In this document: piece after piece, positions 18,878-30,973 of the stretch | How positions within the stretch are numbered: position 1 is the stretch's first letter | Layout: the number at the start of each line of letters is the position of its first letter | NCBI GenBank assembly: GCA_014084085.1 | Contig: NPFB01000089.1 | Location: 1-64,000, forward strand | Source: Hondaea fermentalgiana | Lineage: Eukaryota > Sar > Bigyra > Thraustochytrida > Thraustochytriidae | Direction: 5' to 3' | Length of the DNA stretch: 64,000 nucleotides | Position numbers and translations under genes: made by a program | Notes under the pieces: generated by a model | The model's database searches: none | The model's input: the letters and a program-made list of their open reading frames with translations, nothing else | Told to the model about the DNA's origin: nothing

Positions 18878-21800
18878 ATTTGCTGCTGCTGCATCATCTG
18901 CATTTGCTGCTGCTGTTGCGCCGACATTTGCGCATGCGGCGGAAACATCGCGTCAGTCTTGGGCTGACCCGGTTGCGGTGAATACATCGCCTGCTGCTGA
19001 TCGCCATACTGCTGCATGCTCATGTACTGTGGAGTTTGTGACGGTTGCAAGACGGGTGACGCTTGTGACGAATCCACCTGTCGATGACGTGACGAAGATG
19101 CAGCTGGTCCCTCAGAGGAAACACCAGAGCCTTGAGCGGCGGCGGCGGCGGCAGCAGCAGCAGCCTGCGAGGCTGCAGCGGACGGCGCGTGCATCCCTGC
19201 CGCCGTTGCGCGATTTACCATGTGTGGCGGAACAGCTTGAGGAGGCCAGGCGCCCGGAGGCATGGGGCCTCCAGCCCAAAGCTGGGCCTGTGCCTGCGCA
19301 GCTTGCGCTTGCGCTTGGGCAGCCTGGGCTTGCGCCTGCATCTGCATCTGACTCGCATCAAAGGTACCATTTCGCGGATCTTGCATGGCACCAGGTCCCA
19401 TCCCTGCCGCGTTGGGGGCAGGCATGGACGCAGCTGAAGCAGCGGCCGATTTCGCCTTAGCCTTTTTGTTAAGCGATGGATGCGGAACGCCGACGGGCAC
19501 CGGTGCGACAGCGCTCTGCGCGCTGGCACGCTTCTTTGCAGGTCGCGGCGTCTTGCTGCTCGTACTCGGTTGACGAACCCGCTTGCGCGGCACAACCTTC
19601 TTCTTGTCCGAGCGGAACTCCTTGGACGACAAGGTCAGCACCGGAGTCTTTCGCGCCTTGCCGCCGCGGCGCTTTGGCCCCTCTGTGAACTTCTTGAGCT
19701 CAGTCTTCTCGCGATCAAAGGACGTAGGAAGTAGGTGCCCGGGAGCGCAGTTCACGATAGCGGTATTCACCAGCCGACGGAACACCTTAGCCGTGCGTCG
19801 CAGGGGAGAGCCCTTGGGGTTATAGGTGAGGCAATTTTGGAACAAAAGCTCCACGTCCGCCAGCACCTGATGCACGCTGCGATAAAAGCCGCGCTTCAAC
19901 AACGTCACCATCGTCGTCAGGTCCATGGGAGCGGCCACGAACGCCAGGTAGCCCGGCACATAGTTCGGGTCTACCGGCTCTCTGAAGGGCTGCGCTTCCT
20001 CGTTCCGGGACGCAAGCTCGACAAAGGAGGCAGCGATGCGGTCCGCAAGACCCGAATCGAGGGGCATGCCCAGAGGGATTGCCCACGGATCGATTTGCGC
20101 GTTATTGGGCTTAAGTTCCCACGGTGCAAATTGCCGGACCTCGCTTTGGCCACTAGGACCCGGCGCCATGGCCACGTGAATTCCGCGAAACGGTGAGTTG
20201 GGCCAGCTTTGGACGTCGTCTGCACGAAAACCCTGCACAGTGCCAAGTCGTCCAGTCCGGTCAACCACCGGCGTGCCCTGCGTAAAGGTGGAGGCCGTGT
20301 ACGCATTGAATTCACCACGTGATATAAAAATGGCCGGATCTGTTGCCTCTGGTTTGAAGTAAACCATGTCAAAGATAAACGGCTCCTCCTTCTTCCACTC
20401 CACCCACGTGTCCGTCCGCGGCAGAAATCCATTTGCTGACTTGGGAGGTGTTGAGATCACACGTAACTTGAGCTCCAAAGCAATCGCAGTAAAGTTCTGA
20501 TGATAGTCGCTGATGTAAATGGCGTCGTTGGCGATCATCGACTTTTTCGAGTATGGAAAGATTGGTTTTGACGCCAAAAGCTCGCACAGCACCAACGGCC
20601 AATGCGCCATGTCATACGGAGGGTTCGTATTTTCCCACGGGGCGTGAAGGGCCGCCACGTGGTTGTTCTGTGAAGAATACAACGTCTTGCGCAGCTCCAG
20701 ATACCGTTCTGCAACAAGCTTGTGTGCCTGCGCGCAGTAAATAAAGTGGTCTCCGTACTGTGGCACCCTCAATTGCGCATGTAACCACGTGCGGTCAAAG
20801 CGTGCGGAACGCTGCAGCCATTCGTTATCGAGCATCGCCACAAGATCGCTCCCCGCGGTCCGATACGCTGCCCCGGAGGACGCCATCCTCGAAGCAGACG
20901 AGACAGACGCAGGGCCAGACCCAGAAGCTTCCCATGCGCCATCATCGGTGCGGTAGCTCGAACTCGAGCTTGAACTCGCGGCACGCCGCACAGGAGAAAT
21001 CGCTGGAGAAGTTGCCGCAGATGAGCTGCTGCTAGTGGTTGCGCGACCGCCTTGCGCTCCGCCTGTTTGTGCGTTTCCACCTCCTGCTGGTGTCGACGAG
21101 CTTCCGGCGCGACCGTTGTTCGCCGTGACGTTGCTGCTTCGACTGTTGCTGCTGCTGCTGCTGCTGCTGCTCGACGAAGCGCCTCTGTTACCAGCACCAG
21201 TACTGCTCGAGGCTGCTCTGCTGGCACTCGCAGCGCCTTGGGTACCGCTCGAACTACTGCTACTTGTCGCACCTGCACCTCGGGAAGCAGCTGCGCCACT
21301 GGCACCAGCACCTGCGATAGCAGAGTTTCCATCCGCCCCTGAGGAACCATTTGTGTCAAGGAGAACATCGCGGACCTGGCGCAGTCGACCGGCTGCACGA
21401 CGTGCAGCACGGCGGATGCCTCGCCCCGGAGGCGTCGTTCCTGCGCCCGAATGGCTAATCGCGGAGGGACTCTCGGCACGCAACAAATGAAGTTCGCCTC
21501 GAGTTATTTGCAGATCGCGCGCAGCGCGACGCTCTTCTTCTGCATCCTCATCGTCATCCCCAATCTCGTACGCTTCATCCTCCGGATCGCCGTCGTTGGT
21601 GTCCATTGATGCCTGACTGACAAGCGCAGGTGTACGTCCCGCAGCCCCACCTCCGGTGCGTTGCACCGGTTGTTGCTGGGGCTCGTCGTCACGATATGTA
21701 ATGACCCGCCGACGCACAGAGCGGCGACCGCTCTCGAGAATATCGCGGTCCTGCTCTTCCAGAATCGCCAGCACCTCTTGCAAAGCCGATTGCTCTTTGA

Positions 21801-24800
21801 GCCGCAGGACGCGCTCGAGGTTCGAAACGGCGCGAATCCGGCTTTCGGGACTCGAGGTGTCGGGCTGCTCTTCATATGGAACAAGTTGCGCATCGCAGAG
21901 GGGGAGACTAGGAATAAGGTGCGGGGCCATTTGCACCTCGGCATCGACCGCGTTGCCAAAACTATCGTAGACCAGCTCCTTTTTGTCACGCGCAAAAAAC
22001 TGCGCCGGGTACGTGCTGCGATACTCTCGACCATCACCGATTCCCAGAAAGTTGAGGCGACCCATGGAGTCAGTGCACACTACATCAGAACCTGTGCGCC
22101 CGTACGGCAAAAACTGTACGTCGAGAACATACGCGATTCCTGACGAGTGCAGCGCAAGGTTTTCGCACACCAGAGAACCGTCAACAATGTCCCAGAGGAC
22201 AACGAGGCCATCCCACCCAGCACTCATCGCCAGACGAGGATTTGTAGGGTGCGTAACGAGGGTAAGGACCTGGCTCCGGTGCTTGCGCAAAACATGCACC
22301 AGTTCGCCACGTCCGTGGGCGTCCCACACGCGAAGCTCCTGAGCCCAGTAAGCGCGAATGTCTCGTTGGCTTGTGGGCACGATCGTTTGCGCAGTGACAA
22401 TCCAGCGATCATCGCATGACCACGCAACAGCGTCGAGCCCTGGCGTGCGCTTGGCGCGGCGATTCCGAGCAACGCTCGAAGACGCCGGGCTCCGGCTGCG
22501 ACCATTCGAAGTCGTCCCATTGGACGTATCGCTGTGTTGCCGCGCGGCAAGCCCGCGCCGACCCTCGCCGCCATTGCCACCGTCTGCATCCGTACCAGAG
22601 CCGCCTCCACGGCCACTCTCGTTTTGCGACACACTGACAAAGTTCCGCACGACATCTTCGTGAGGCTCCGTTTGCGTGCTCAACGAGAAGGAGACGCGAG
22701 GCAGCGAGAAAAGAAAACCCGCATGACTGTCGAGCGAACTGAATTGCGTGGTGTGCTTCCACTCCCAAACGCGGCCTATGCCTTCCTTGACCGAAGTAGC
22801 AAGAAGGCGATAGCCGTCTTTGGACCACGCCAAACTCGAAACGGTGGACATTTGCGAGTTCACCATGTTGATGAGACGGTTCGACCCGTTCCGATACGCG
22901 CAATTGACCAGCGGCGAGGCGGCAATGAGAGCTGTCTGGCACTTGTCTAAAATGTCTGCACCCGGAGACTTTTGCCCGCACCACACGCGAATGCTCCCGT
23001 CCTCGGCTCCTGTGGCGATAAAGCCACCCGCGGGATGAACAGCCACGCAGTTCACCTCGCTGGGGCATGCATTGTTTCGATTAACGTGGGGGAGGACTGT
23101 AGGCGTGCGCTGGTCCACCGTCGTGGGCTCGACACGCACAACGGCGGTATCGTAGATAGAGTCGGTGTCCCAAATGCACAACGAACCATCATTGCTGGCA
23201 CTGTACAGCAGGCCTGTATGCACGTCGAAACGCACCGCTTCAATGCCCTTTTTGTGGCCTTTGAGAACACAAAGCGCGCGACCCGAAGGCAACTCCCAGA
23301 TGCGAATGGAGAGATCATCCGAAGTGGAGGCAAGTACAACACCTCCATCAGCTCGACGTTTAATGGCCACGTCGCACACGTTGTGCTCGTGGCCTCGCAA
23401 AGTCTTGAGCAACTCGCCACTTCGCGCAGACCACACCTTGAGAAGCTTGTCGTCGGCGCCTGTGACCACGAACTCGCCTTCTGGATCGACGCCGATGCAA
23501 TAGACAAAGGAGAAATGACCCTGTGTCTTTTTGAGAAATTTCATCTTGCTGTACAGCGCACCAGCGGGCATCTTGGGTTCATGGTGCTGGCCCGTGAATG
23601 CATTACGCGTCGGTTTGCGCCCAAGCGCCACCTTTCGTCGAAGCTCAGCTGCCTTAGCCTCGAGTGCTTCGGTTTCTTCCCGCCTCTTTTCGATACGATG
23701 CGCAAAGTCGATGGCGCCACGATCGTCGCCGTGACGTTGTGCTTTCATCTCGAGGCTCCGAACCTCACGCCGGCGCGTGCGAATAGCATCCCTTGTACCC
23801 ACAAGCTCCTCAATCAGGTTTCGCTGCTCGAGGGCTGCGGCCTCTCGCCTTGTTTCGATTGTATCAATGGCGGTTTCTGCCATGTACGTCATTGCAGAAC
23901 TGAGGTTTCCAAAGTGCCAGGCTACGTCGGCTACCGTTCCAGGACGGCGCGACCCTGTCCACGACTCTACCGTTGGCAGCAGACCCATGCGCACCACGTC
24001 CTCACGAAGAGCAGCTGCGGCATGGGTACATCCAAGACGGTTTTCTAAATAGCTCGAAATGAAATGAATCATTCGTGCCTGGCTCATCTCCTCCTCCATG
24101 GCCTTGCGTCTTGAGAGAATGAGCGCACATTCTTGCCGATCTTCCCAGGCACGGGTCGACGGGACATCGTCTCCGCCATCAGTATCCTTATCAATCGTGT
24201 CTAGCGCGTCTACCATTTCAACGTCATCGTTGTCATTGGCCTCACCGTCCCTCGGTGGTGCCGTTGCTGATGCGGATGGTGCTGATGGCGCTGTTGGCGT
24301 TGGAACAGATGGTGCTGTTAGCGTTGTTGCTGTCGGTGCTGGCGCAGGTGCTGTTGGTTCAGATGGTGCTGCTGGTGTTGTTACAGGCGACGTTGCAGAG
24401 GAAGCATCTGTTGGCGCTGCAGCTTCTGATGCGTCTGCTGCTGCTACTGATGATGACGATGGTATTGACGCTGAAGACTGTAATGGATCTGAAGGAGTTT
24501 CTGGTGCAGTAGCAGCAGCTGCTGGTACCGTTGATGACAACGATGATGATGATGATGATGTTGGTGGTGCCGCGGGTGTCGTATCTGATGCGGCTGCGGA
24601 TATTGGTAGTGCTTCTGCCGCTTGCTCTGCTGGTACTGAAGCTGACGAGGACGACGAACTCGCTGCAGCAGTTTCGTCTGGTACACTTTTGGTCAATGTC
24701 GTTGTGCTTGGTGAAGGTCCGGATTGAAGATCGTGAGAAGACGACGATGGTGGCACGCTCGACGCAGGCATTACAGCTGTCTCAGAGGAAGTGTGCTTGT

Positions 24801-25911
24801 CTTTCTCCAAGTCCTTGTCTGCCTTGGCGGGCTTGTTCATTTCTGCATCTTGTGCATTTGCCTCTTTCGTTTCTGACACAGGAATAATTGCAGATGATGC
24901 CGCTGTCTCTTGTTTCGTTGGCGATGATGGTGATATCGAGTCTACTTGGTCTGGCTTGTGGTCTATTGACGGTTCTGCAGCAGCTAAAGATGATGACGAA
25001 GATGAGGATGATGTTGATGAAAGTGTCGACGCAGGTCCTTCTGGTGCTTCTTTCATCTCTACGTCTTGCTCTGATTGGGCCTTCTCTTCCACGATCACAT
25101 TTGCCGGTGCTCCTTCGCTGCCTGATTCAATCACCGAGGGAGGAACCTCCTCCTTGGAAAGCGATGCAGCGACCGTCGAAGGTTCCGACTCCTTCGTCGT
25201 TGACCCAGACGGCTCTTTGTGTGCGTCAGCTGCGGGCTCAGAAGCAGACGCCTTGTCCTCGTTAGACCAGGTTTCCTCAGCAGGTGCTTTGTTCTCAGCA
25301 AATGATTTTTCCTCGGCAGGTGCCTTTTCCTCCATGGAGGTTTTATAATCACTGTCCTCTGTCTGAGATGACGGGCCGCTCTCCTTGTGCGAAGCGTCGC
25401 CTGTTGAAACCTCTTGTGTTTGACCCGATGCAGAAGGTTTGATAGTTCCAGGAGAACCAAGGAGCTCGCGCTCTTCGCACGAGCTGTCGTGCCGGTCTCG
25501 TGAGACTTGGTGCTCGTCGCCGTCGTCGCGGGAGCCTTTGTGTTCGTCGCGTGAGCCTTCGGCGTCTGCAACATAATTTGCGGCGAGCTCGAGTCCGCCC
25601 ACGGACAAAGCCTTGCCGGAGTCGTCAAAGTCGACATTGATGTCAAAGTCCATCTCCATTCCGGGCGAGCCAGCAAAGGCAAAGTCGCCCCCGGACAGGA
25701 CCGACATTTTGGACGGCGCAAGCGACGCGAGGGGGCCCTGCGACATCGCATCGCCCTCCACGCGGTTGACGATGTCGTCCACAACGGCGCGCACGTCCTC
25801 CACGCCGGGCTTGTTGGCGGCGGCGACGTCGTCGCTGTTGTTGCCGCCGTCGAGCGCGAGGTGCGCGTCCCTCCCCGCGTCGTCGGCGTCCGCACGCGCT
25901 GCGGCGGCCTC
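16672..25911 (-). CDS. Giant BRWD/PHIP-like protein: LisH, WD40, tudor-like, bromodomain, polyQ (5' end in gap)
   Basis: At least about 3079 residues; the frame runs into the N gap at 25912, so the start codon is missing. Numbering from 25803: a long acidic Ser/Ala/Pro-rich N-terminus (to about 560); a LisH-like helix pair (about 573-610, MIHFISSYLENRLG...ALREDV) in the same place as in PHIP/BRWD; WD40 repeats (about 762-1255, for example LKVWSARSGELLKTLRGHEH, IRIWELPSG, CIWDTDS); a low-complexity linker; a conserved cryptotudor-like block (about 1683-1850, YGDHFIYCAQAHKLV); and a bromodomain (about 1937-2010, GYLAFVAAPMDLTTM and NCLTYNP). Basic and then Gln-rich tracts follow, including a polyQ block near 2620-2725. 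The end carries an AP2-like segment (about 2965-3005). Animal BRWD proteins bind acetyl- and methyl-histones and can serve as CUL4 adaptors; a nuclear chromatin role is expected. Only one bromodomain is evident, where animal members have two. Confidence 0.85.
17630..17880 (-). repeat. Long CAG/CAA (polyQ) tract in the BRWD-like gene
   Basis: On the plus strand this reads as CTG/TTG repeats with a short CAT run; on the coding strand it encodes mostly Gln with a Met-rich patch and single Lys/His breaks. CAG and CAA codons are mixed except for a purer CTG run at about 17634-17658. Confidence 0.9.
18840..18880 (-). repeat. Second polyQ (CAG) tract in the BRWD-like gene
   Basis: A nearly pure CTG run on the plus strand. 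It is followed upstream and downstream by KQQ/KEKEE-type repeats in the protein, a probable charged coiled-coil or disordered region. Confidence 0.85.
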
Positions 25912-26011
25912 NNNNNNNNNNNNNNNNNNNNNNNNNNNNNNNNNNNNNNNNNNNNNNNNNNNNNNNNNNNNNNNNNNNNNNNNNNNNNNNNNNNNNNNNN
26001 NNNNNNNNNNN
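25912..26011. other. Assembly gap (100 N)
   Basis: Exactly 100 N at the 5' end of the BRWD-like gene, flanked by CCTG repeats. It hides the start codon. Confidence 0.95.
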
Positions 26012-26029
26012 CCTGCCGGCTGCCGGCTG

Positions 26030-26060
<31 letters not shown>

Positions 26061-27370
26061 CGCGCGCGCGCGGGGGGCGGCCGGTCGACCGGGGATCGGA
26101 GGATCGATCGATCGATCAGAGTCTGCCCCGCCTTCTTCCCTCCCTTCTTCTCCCTTTCTCTCTCTTTTGCAGCGCGGCTGATTCTTTTTCCCTGCGCTTG
26201 GGCGAGCCGCGCCGCGCACTGCGCTATCGCCGCGCGCAAGTGTGCAATGGCTGCGCGCAAGTGCGGAATGGCTGCCCGCAAGTGCAGAATCGCGTCGCGG
26301 CGGGCAGGCGCGGGAAGTTCCGTTTTACGAACGGAAGAGCGAGGATATACTCTGACTGCCGCCGCCGCGCTCTGCTTGGCCGCCTTTGCGAGGGCCGGCG
26401 GGCGTGCGGACGGGCGCGAATACAAGTTTTTGCAAGCGCGGGTCTTTCATGGATGGGTGCCGCGCAGCCAAGGAAGCTAAAGCAGCGATGTTGACAGTGA
26501 GACCCTCCGCGAGCTTGCTGCGCGGCAAATCGCGGCGAGAGTAGAAGAGGAAACCTGGGGGTCGAGCACTTTCTTTTGGACCGCTCTTCGCGTTTCAACC
26601 TGGTCGCGAGGAGAGATTTGAGGTCGTGTACGTTAGCGACGAGTCGCGCGTCTAACATGGGCAGGCAGCGCGAGGCGAGGCAATGTAAAATGCGTGAATT
26701 TTGACAGAATGGTGCCCCGTGCACACAATTTATAGATGTTGGGTTGGTTGGCTTTTCAAAAAATAACTGTTTTGGCTCTTGGTCTCGCCTGATAATTTCC
26801 ATGTCGAATGTAGCCTTTATGTGGATGGTAGAAAAAGTCGACGGCTGCAAGTAAAAATGGTACGCACCAAGTTGAAGCAGGGATTCCTTCTCTCGTTCTT
26901 GGCCAGACCTGGTCTTGCTCTGACTGGTCGCATGGTGGCGACGTCATTCACTACTTGAGCTGCTTCGTATACTAGGCCTATACCATGGTGTACGTGGTCA
27001 TTTCTTTTCATCTAGTATCGTGTAGTAGCATTTTATGCATGCACGCCGCGGCGAGGGAGCACCACGGTTGGGCTTGCCACCACAATGAAAAAAAAGCACT
27101 AAAAAAATAAAATAAAAAAATCATCGAGGACAAGATCGACGGCAGACTCCGTCCAGGCGGCACGCGCGACCGGTCGGTGCCGGGCGCTCGCTCGCTCGTC
27201 GCCGCGGTTGGCGCTCTCCGGGCCCTCGCTCCGCGCGCGCCGTTGCCCTTCGCGCGAGATCTTTGTCGCGCGGCAGTCAGGCAGACAGCCAGCCTTTCGT
27301 CCGCGCGCGAAACGGGTGACGGTGGTTGTTGGTGTGGCGCACAGGCCAAGCCAGCGACGTGACCAGCACC
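26012..27370. promoter_or_regulatory. Divergent intergenic region, BRWD-like / Nup58
   Basis: Gene-free about 1.36 kb. It starts with a CCTG tract (26031-26060) and a (GATC)-like run near 26102-26118. A 21-bp unit is repeated three times in tandem at 26235-26297 (CGCAAGTG.GGAATGGCTG-like). It ends with the GC-rich leader of the nucleoporin gene. I find no supported coding region. Confidence 0.45.
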
Positions 27371-29593
27371 ATGTTCGGGAGCTCGACGGCCAGCAGCAAC
27401 CCTTTCGGAGGGGCGGCGAGTGGCGGCGGCGGCGGCGGCCTCTTTGGTGGCTCGTCCTCCACTCCGGCCTCGGGCGGTGGTCTCTTTGGATCGTCGACGC
27501 CGCAGCAAAACAGCGGCGGCCTCTTTGGGTCGTCTACACCGCAACAGAATAACAGCGGCGGCGGTGGCGGTCTCTTTGGATCGTCAACACCGCAGCAGAG
27601 CGGTGGTGGTCTCTTTGGAGGGTCTTCCACAGCTCAACCCCAGCAACAAAACAGTGGCGGAGGTGGACTCTTTGGAGGTTCGAATTCCGCAACTTCGGGG
27701 TCCCTCTTTGGCGGTTCTTCATCCTCGGCGGCGCCCTCAGGCGGCGGCCTTTTCGGTGGCAGCGGCGGCAACACTTCTTCATCAAATTCCGGGTCCCTTT
27801 TTGGTGGGACCTCGAATACTGGCGGAGGTGGTCTTTTTGGCAACACGAACAATAATAACAATAGCAGCGGCGGCGGTCTTTTCGGCAGCAGCAATAACAA
27901 CAACAACAACAACAACAGCGGTGGCGGCCTCTTTGGTAGTAGCAACAACAGTGGTGGCGGCGGCGGAGGAGGAGGTCTCTTCGGCAATACCAACAATAAC
28001 AATAATGGTGGAGGTGGCCTCTTTGGCAACACCAACAATAACAACAACAGTGGCGGCGGCGGCCTCTTCGGCGCAAACAATAACCAGCAGCAGCAACAAC
28101 AACAAGTTCAGCAACAACAGCAAATCCCCTTTACTGGCGCGCTGCAGCTGCTGGCGTACGCGGATGCGAGCGATCTTCAGTTCGGATCCATTCCAGAAGG
28201 CGCGACAGGTCTCGCAGACTGCGTGCGGGTACGCGTTGTCCCGGAACCGCTACACACGCAGCTTCTCGAGCAGCAAGTGGAGATGAATCGGCAGGGCAAG
28301 ATGCTTCGCGACATGCTCAATCAGTCAAACGCTGAGGCCTTGCGTCTCCTGGAAAAGACGGCGCAGGTAGACCAGGGCGTCCTGCACTTGCGCAACTCGC
28401 TCAAGCGCCAGGAAGAAATGGTCGTCGGACTCAAGGCGGACGCGAGGTCCTTTAAAGCCGTCGACGATGCGCTGCACGAGGCAAGACGCATGGCGCACCC
28501 AGGCGGGTTCACGACAAACAAAGCCATTCCGTCTGACTTTTTCTGGCTTTTGCTGCGTTCGCTCGAGAGTCGATTGACAGAGTACGAGGCACGTACCAAG
28601 GAGCTTAGTACGCTTCTTTCGAGCCAAGAGCGTTCGCGAAACCGCTCGGCAATTCAGGTTATTGTTTCGATTCTCCGTCAGCAGCACCAGACCTTCAAGG
28701 CGATGGCGGCTGCTGTTGCCGAGATGCACGATAAGATGGACGAGCTTCGCGAACAGTACAAGGAGTGGCATCTCATGGTACACGGCGACGTCCCCCGCGA
28801 TTTTCAGCAAGAGGACAACAAAGAGCGAGAGCGCCGGCGAAAGCTTTTGCGCAAGGTCGACGAGCAAGCTGCCATGTGGACAGGGCCTGCCAATGGGGGC
28901 CAGCAGCAGCAACAGCAGCAACAACAGCAACAACAACAGCAGCAACAACAACAACAACAGCAGGCTGCAGGCAGCAACGGAACCTCGACCGGGCTCTTTG
29001 GAGGGGCAGGGTCTTCTTCATCCAATACTGGAACCTCTGGAGGTGGTCTTTTTGGTGGATCAAACACCACAGCAGCAACATCGTCCACGTCGAACACTGG
29101 CACGAACTCAAGCTCGGGTGGTCTCTTCGGTGGAAGCGGCAACACCAACACCACCTCCACAACTACTAATGGCCAACAGCAAACCTCGACAACGTCTGGA
29201 AATGGTGGTGGCGGTCTCTTTGGGTCGAGCAGCTCATCCACCTCGACCAGCAATGCAGGCGGCGGTGGACTTTTCGGCTCTTCGAACACTTCGTCATCGT
29301 CCACCACCGCGACTGCGGGAAATACCGCTGGCGGCAGTGGAGGCGGCCTCTTCGGGTCTTCGGGCGGGACGAGCACCGGTGGAAGTACATCCGGCTCTCT
29401 TTTCGGCAGCAGCAGCAGTAGCAGCACCGGTGCGGCCGGGACGGCCAGCTCGGGCGCCGGTGACAATACTAGCACGTCTTTGTTCTCTGGCCCATCGACG
29501 CCGCTGCAGTCTGCATCCTCGGGTCCTGGCAGCAATGCAGGTACCACTGCCCCTCGCAAGAAGTCGAGCAGGCGCAACTCTCGCCGCAAGTAA
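27371..29593 (+). CDS. NUP58: FG nucleoporin of the Nup58/Nup49 family
   Basis: The protein has 740 residues. Residues about 1-235 are FG repeats, mainly GGGLFG separated by Ser/Thr/Asn/Gly linkers with several poly-Asn stretches. A structured part (about 255-520) follows with coiled coils: LEQQVEMNRQGKMLRDML, then PSDFFWLLLRSLESRL, which corresponds to the PSxYFW block of animal Nup58/45, then SILRQQHQTFKAMAAAVAEM. A polyQ run comes next, then a second GLFG domain to the end, closing with a basic tail (KKSSRRNSRRK). Nup58/Nup49 forms the central-channel Nup62-Nup54-Nup58 complex, whose FG repeats bind karyopherins. FG domains on both sides of the coiled coil match the animal Nup58 layout. 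The start is the ATG at 27371 (MFGSS), in a good context. Confidence 0.85.
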   Translation: MFGSSTASSNPFGGAASGGGGGGLFGGSSSTPASGGGLFGSSTPQQNSGGLFGSSTPQQNNSGGGGGLFGSSTPQQSGGGLFGGSSTAQPQQQNSGGGGLFGGSNSATSGSLFGGSSSSAAPSGGGLFGGSGGNTSSSNSGSLFGGTSNTGGGGLFGNTNNNNNSSGGGLFGSSNNNNNNNNSGGGLFGSSNNSGGGGGGGGLFGNTNNNNNGGGGLFGNTNNNNNSGGGGLFGANNNQQQQQQQVQQQQQIPFTGALQLLAYADASDLQFGSIPEGATGLADCVRVRVVPEPLHTQLLEQQVEMNRQGKMLRDMLNQSNAEALRLLEKTAQVDQGVLHLRNSLKRQEEMVVGLKADARSFKAVDDALHEARRMAHPGGFTTNKAIPSDFFWLLLRSLESRLTEYEARTKELSTLLSSQERSRNRSAIQVIVSILRQQHQTFKAMAAAVAEMHDKMDELREQYKEWHLMVHGDVPRDFQQEDNKERERRRKLLRKVDEQAAMWTGPANGGQQQQQQQQQQQQQQQQQQQQQAAGSNGTSTGLFGGAGSSSSNTGTSGGGLFGGSNTTAATSSTSNTGTNSSSGGLFGGSGNTNTTSTTTNGQQQTSTTSGNGGGGLFGSSSSSTSTSNAGGGGLFGSSNTSSSSTTATAGNTAGGSGGGLFGSSGGTSTGGSTSGSLFGSSSSSSTGAAGTASSGAGDNTSTSLFSGPSTPLQSASSGPGSNAGTTAPRKKSSRRNSRRK

Positions 29594-30973
29594 AGAAAAG
29601 GTTCTTACCATTATATACCACTACACATTTGTTCCTTCGACTCTCACATGTTTCTATACATTTCGCTCACATGTCAGCTTGGTTACTCGCTCATTTTTCC
29701 ATCTCGCTGACGACAAAGACGCCCACTCTTGCTGCCACGCACACTCACTACCTGGCGGTCATTCGGCACTGGCACGGCGAGCCTCAACTCCATCGAGCTC
29801 GACTCCGCACCCGCACCCCACCCGAACCCCAACGCGCATGCTCTCCGAGGCCGTCCGTCGCACCATCCCCGTCGTTCAAGATCGCCCCCGCCAACCATCC
29901 GCACCCTCTGCTGCTGCACATTTCCGCGCTCGCTGCCGTTATCCGAGGCGAGCTCGCGAGTCCCAGCCGTTCGTTGTTGACGCGCAAGATCCCCCTGCTC
30001 TGCAGAGGAAGCTCACGGGCCTCCCTCGATCGCTCGCCTACCTAACCGCGACGAGACCGCGAGCCGCACGAGGAGGCGGGAGCCACCCTGCCGCCAGAGG
30101 CTCTCGAGCCCGCGGCGGTTTGCGGCGGAGCTTGACAGTGAGGTTTCTTCCTTGCAGAGAGCGGCGCACTCGTTCATGGCGAGCTGCGCGCGTGGGCGGC
30201 TGCGAGCGACAGCGAGCTGCGAAAGATCGGCCTGGCCCTGATTTCTCGCTTCGAATTTCAAGTTCGCGCAGGGCAGGATCCAAACTGACAGACGCAGACG
30301 CAGACACAGACAGACAGACAGAGAGACCGACGGGAGAGAGCGAGACGGAGCGAGGCGCGTCTCCCGGCGGCAGATCGCGATCGAGCTCGGGGCGCGCGAC
30401 CGCGACTCGCCGCGGCAGGAGCGCGGCAGCGGCGGCGGCAGGCGTTGATCGCCTCGCGCTGCGTCGCATCGCCTCGCGCTGCGTCGCATCGCCTCGCACC
30501 GCTCGCTCGCCCGCCCGCGGCACGTCGTCATCGAGGGGCGCGCGACGACGCCGTTGGCGCCGGAGGACGCGCAGACGCAAAGCGCGCGCGGCGCGAACAG
30601 CAGCGCGGAGCCAGGCGCAAGGCGCAGGAGAGCGGCGGCAGGGCGAGGCCCGAGCTGCGCAGCGAGCAGCGGCGAGGCACGGCGAGTGCGCGGCGCGAGG
30701 CCGGGAGCAGGAGAGGCGCGAGGCTCAAGCAGACGCGAGATCAGCGATTCCTTCCTTACCTCTTCTCTTGCCTGCTCGGACTCGAGCGGCAGAAGCGCAG
30801 CGCGGACGCAAAGCGCAGCGCCGCGGCACGGCAGACGCGACGGCGGGCGGGCGGGCGGGCAGACGCGCAGACGCGCGCAAGCTCTCGGGCGGTCTCGGTC
30901 GCTCGCGAGCTCCAGGGGGGAGGGGCGTGGACCCGTGCTCCGCGAAGGAAGTAAGAAATAAAGGCATAACAGC
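29594..30973. other. Gene-free stretch between Nup58 and DGAT2
   Basis: The first third is ordinary 3' flank. From about 30150 it is GC-rich with ACAGACAG/CAGACGCAG-type repeats (30283-30325) and GCATCGCCTCGCACCGCTCGC-like words around 30440-30510. Long frames on both strands are Arg/Ala-rich and compositional. The DGAT2 leader must lie at the end. Confidence 0.45.

Noticed and set aside
17617..18981. Long poly-Leu/poly-Ala frames on the plus strand
   Set aside because: They are the antisense reading of the polyQ repeats of the BRWD-like gene.
27420..29590. Alternative frames with Pro/Arg or Val/Ala repeats across the nucleoporin gene
   Set aside because: Shadow frames of the GLFG and poly-Asn repeats; only the FG frame has domains.
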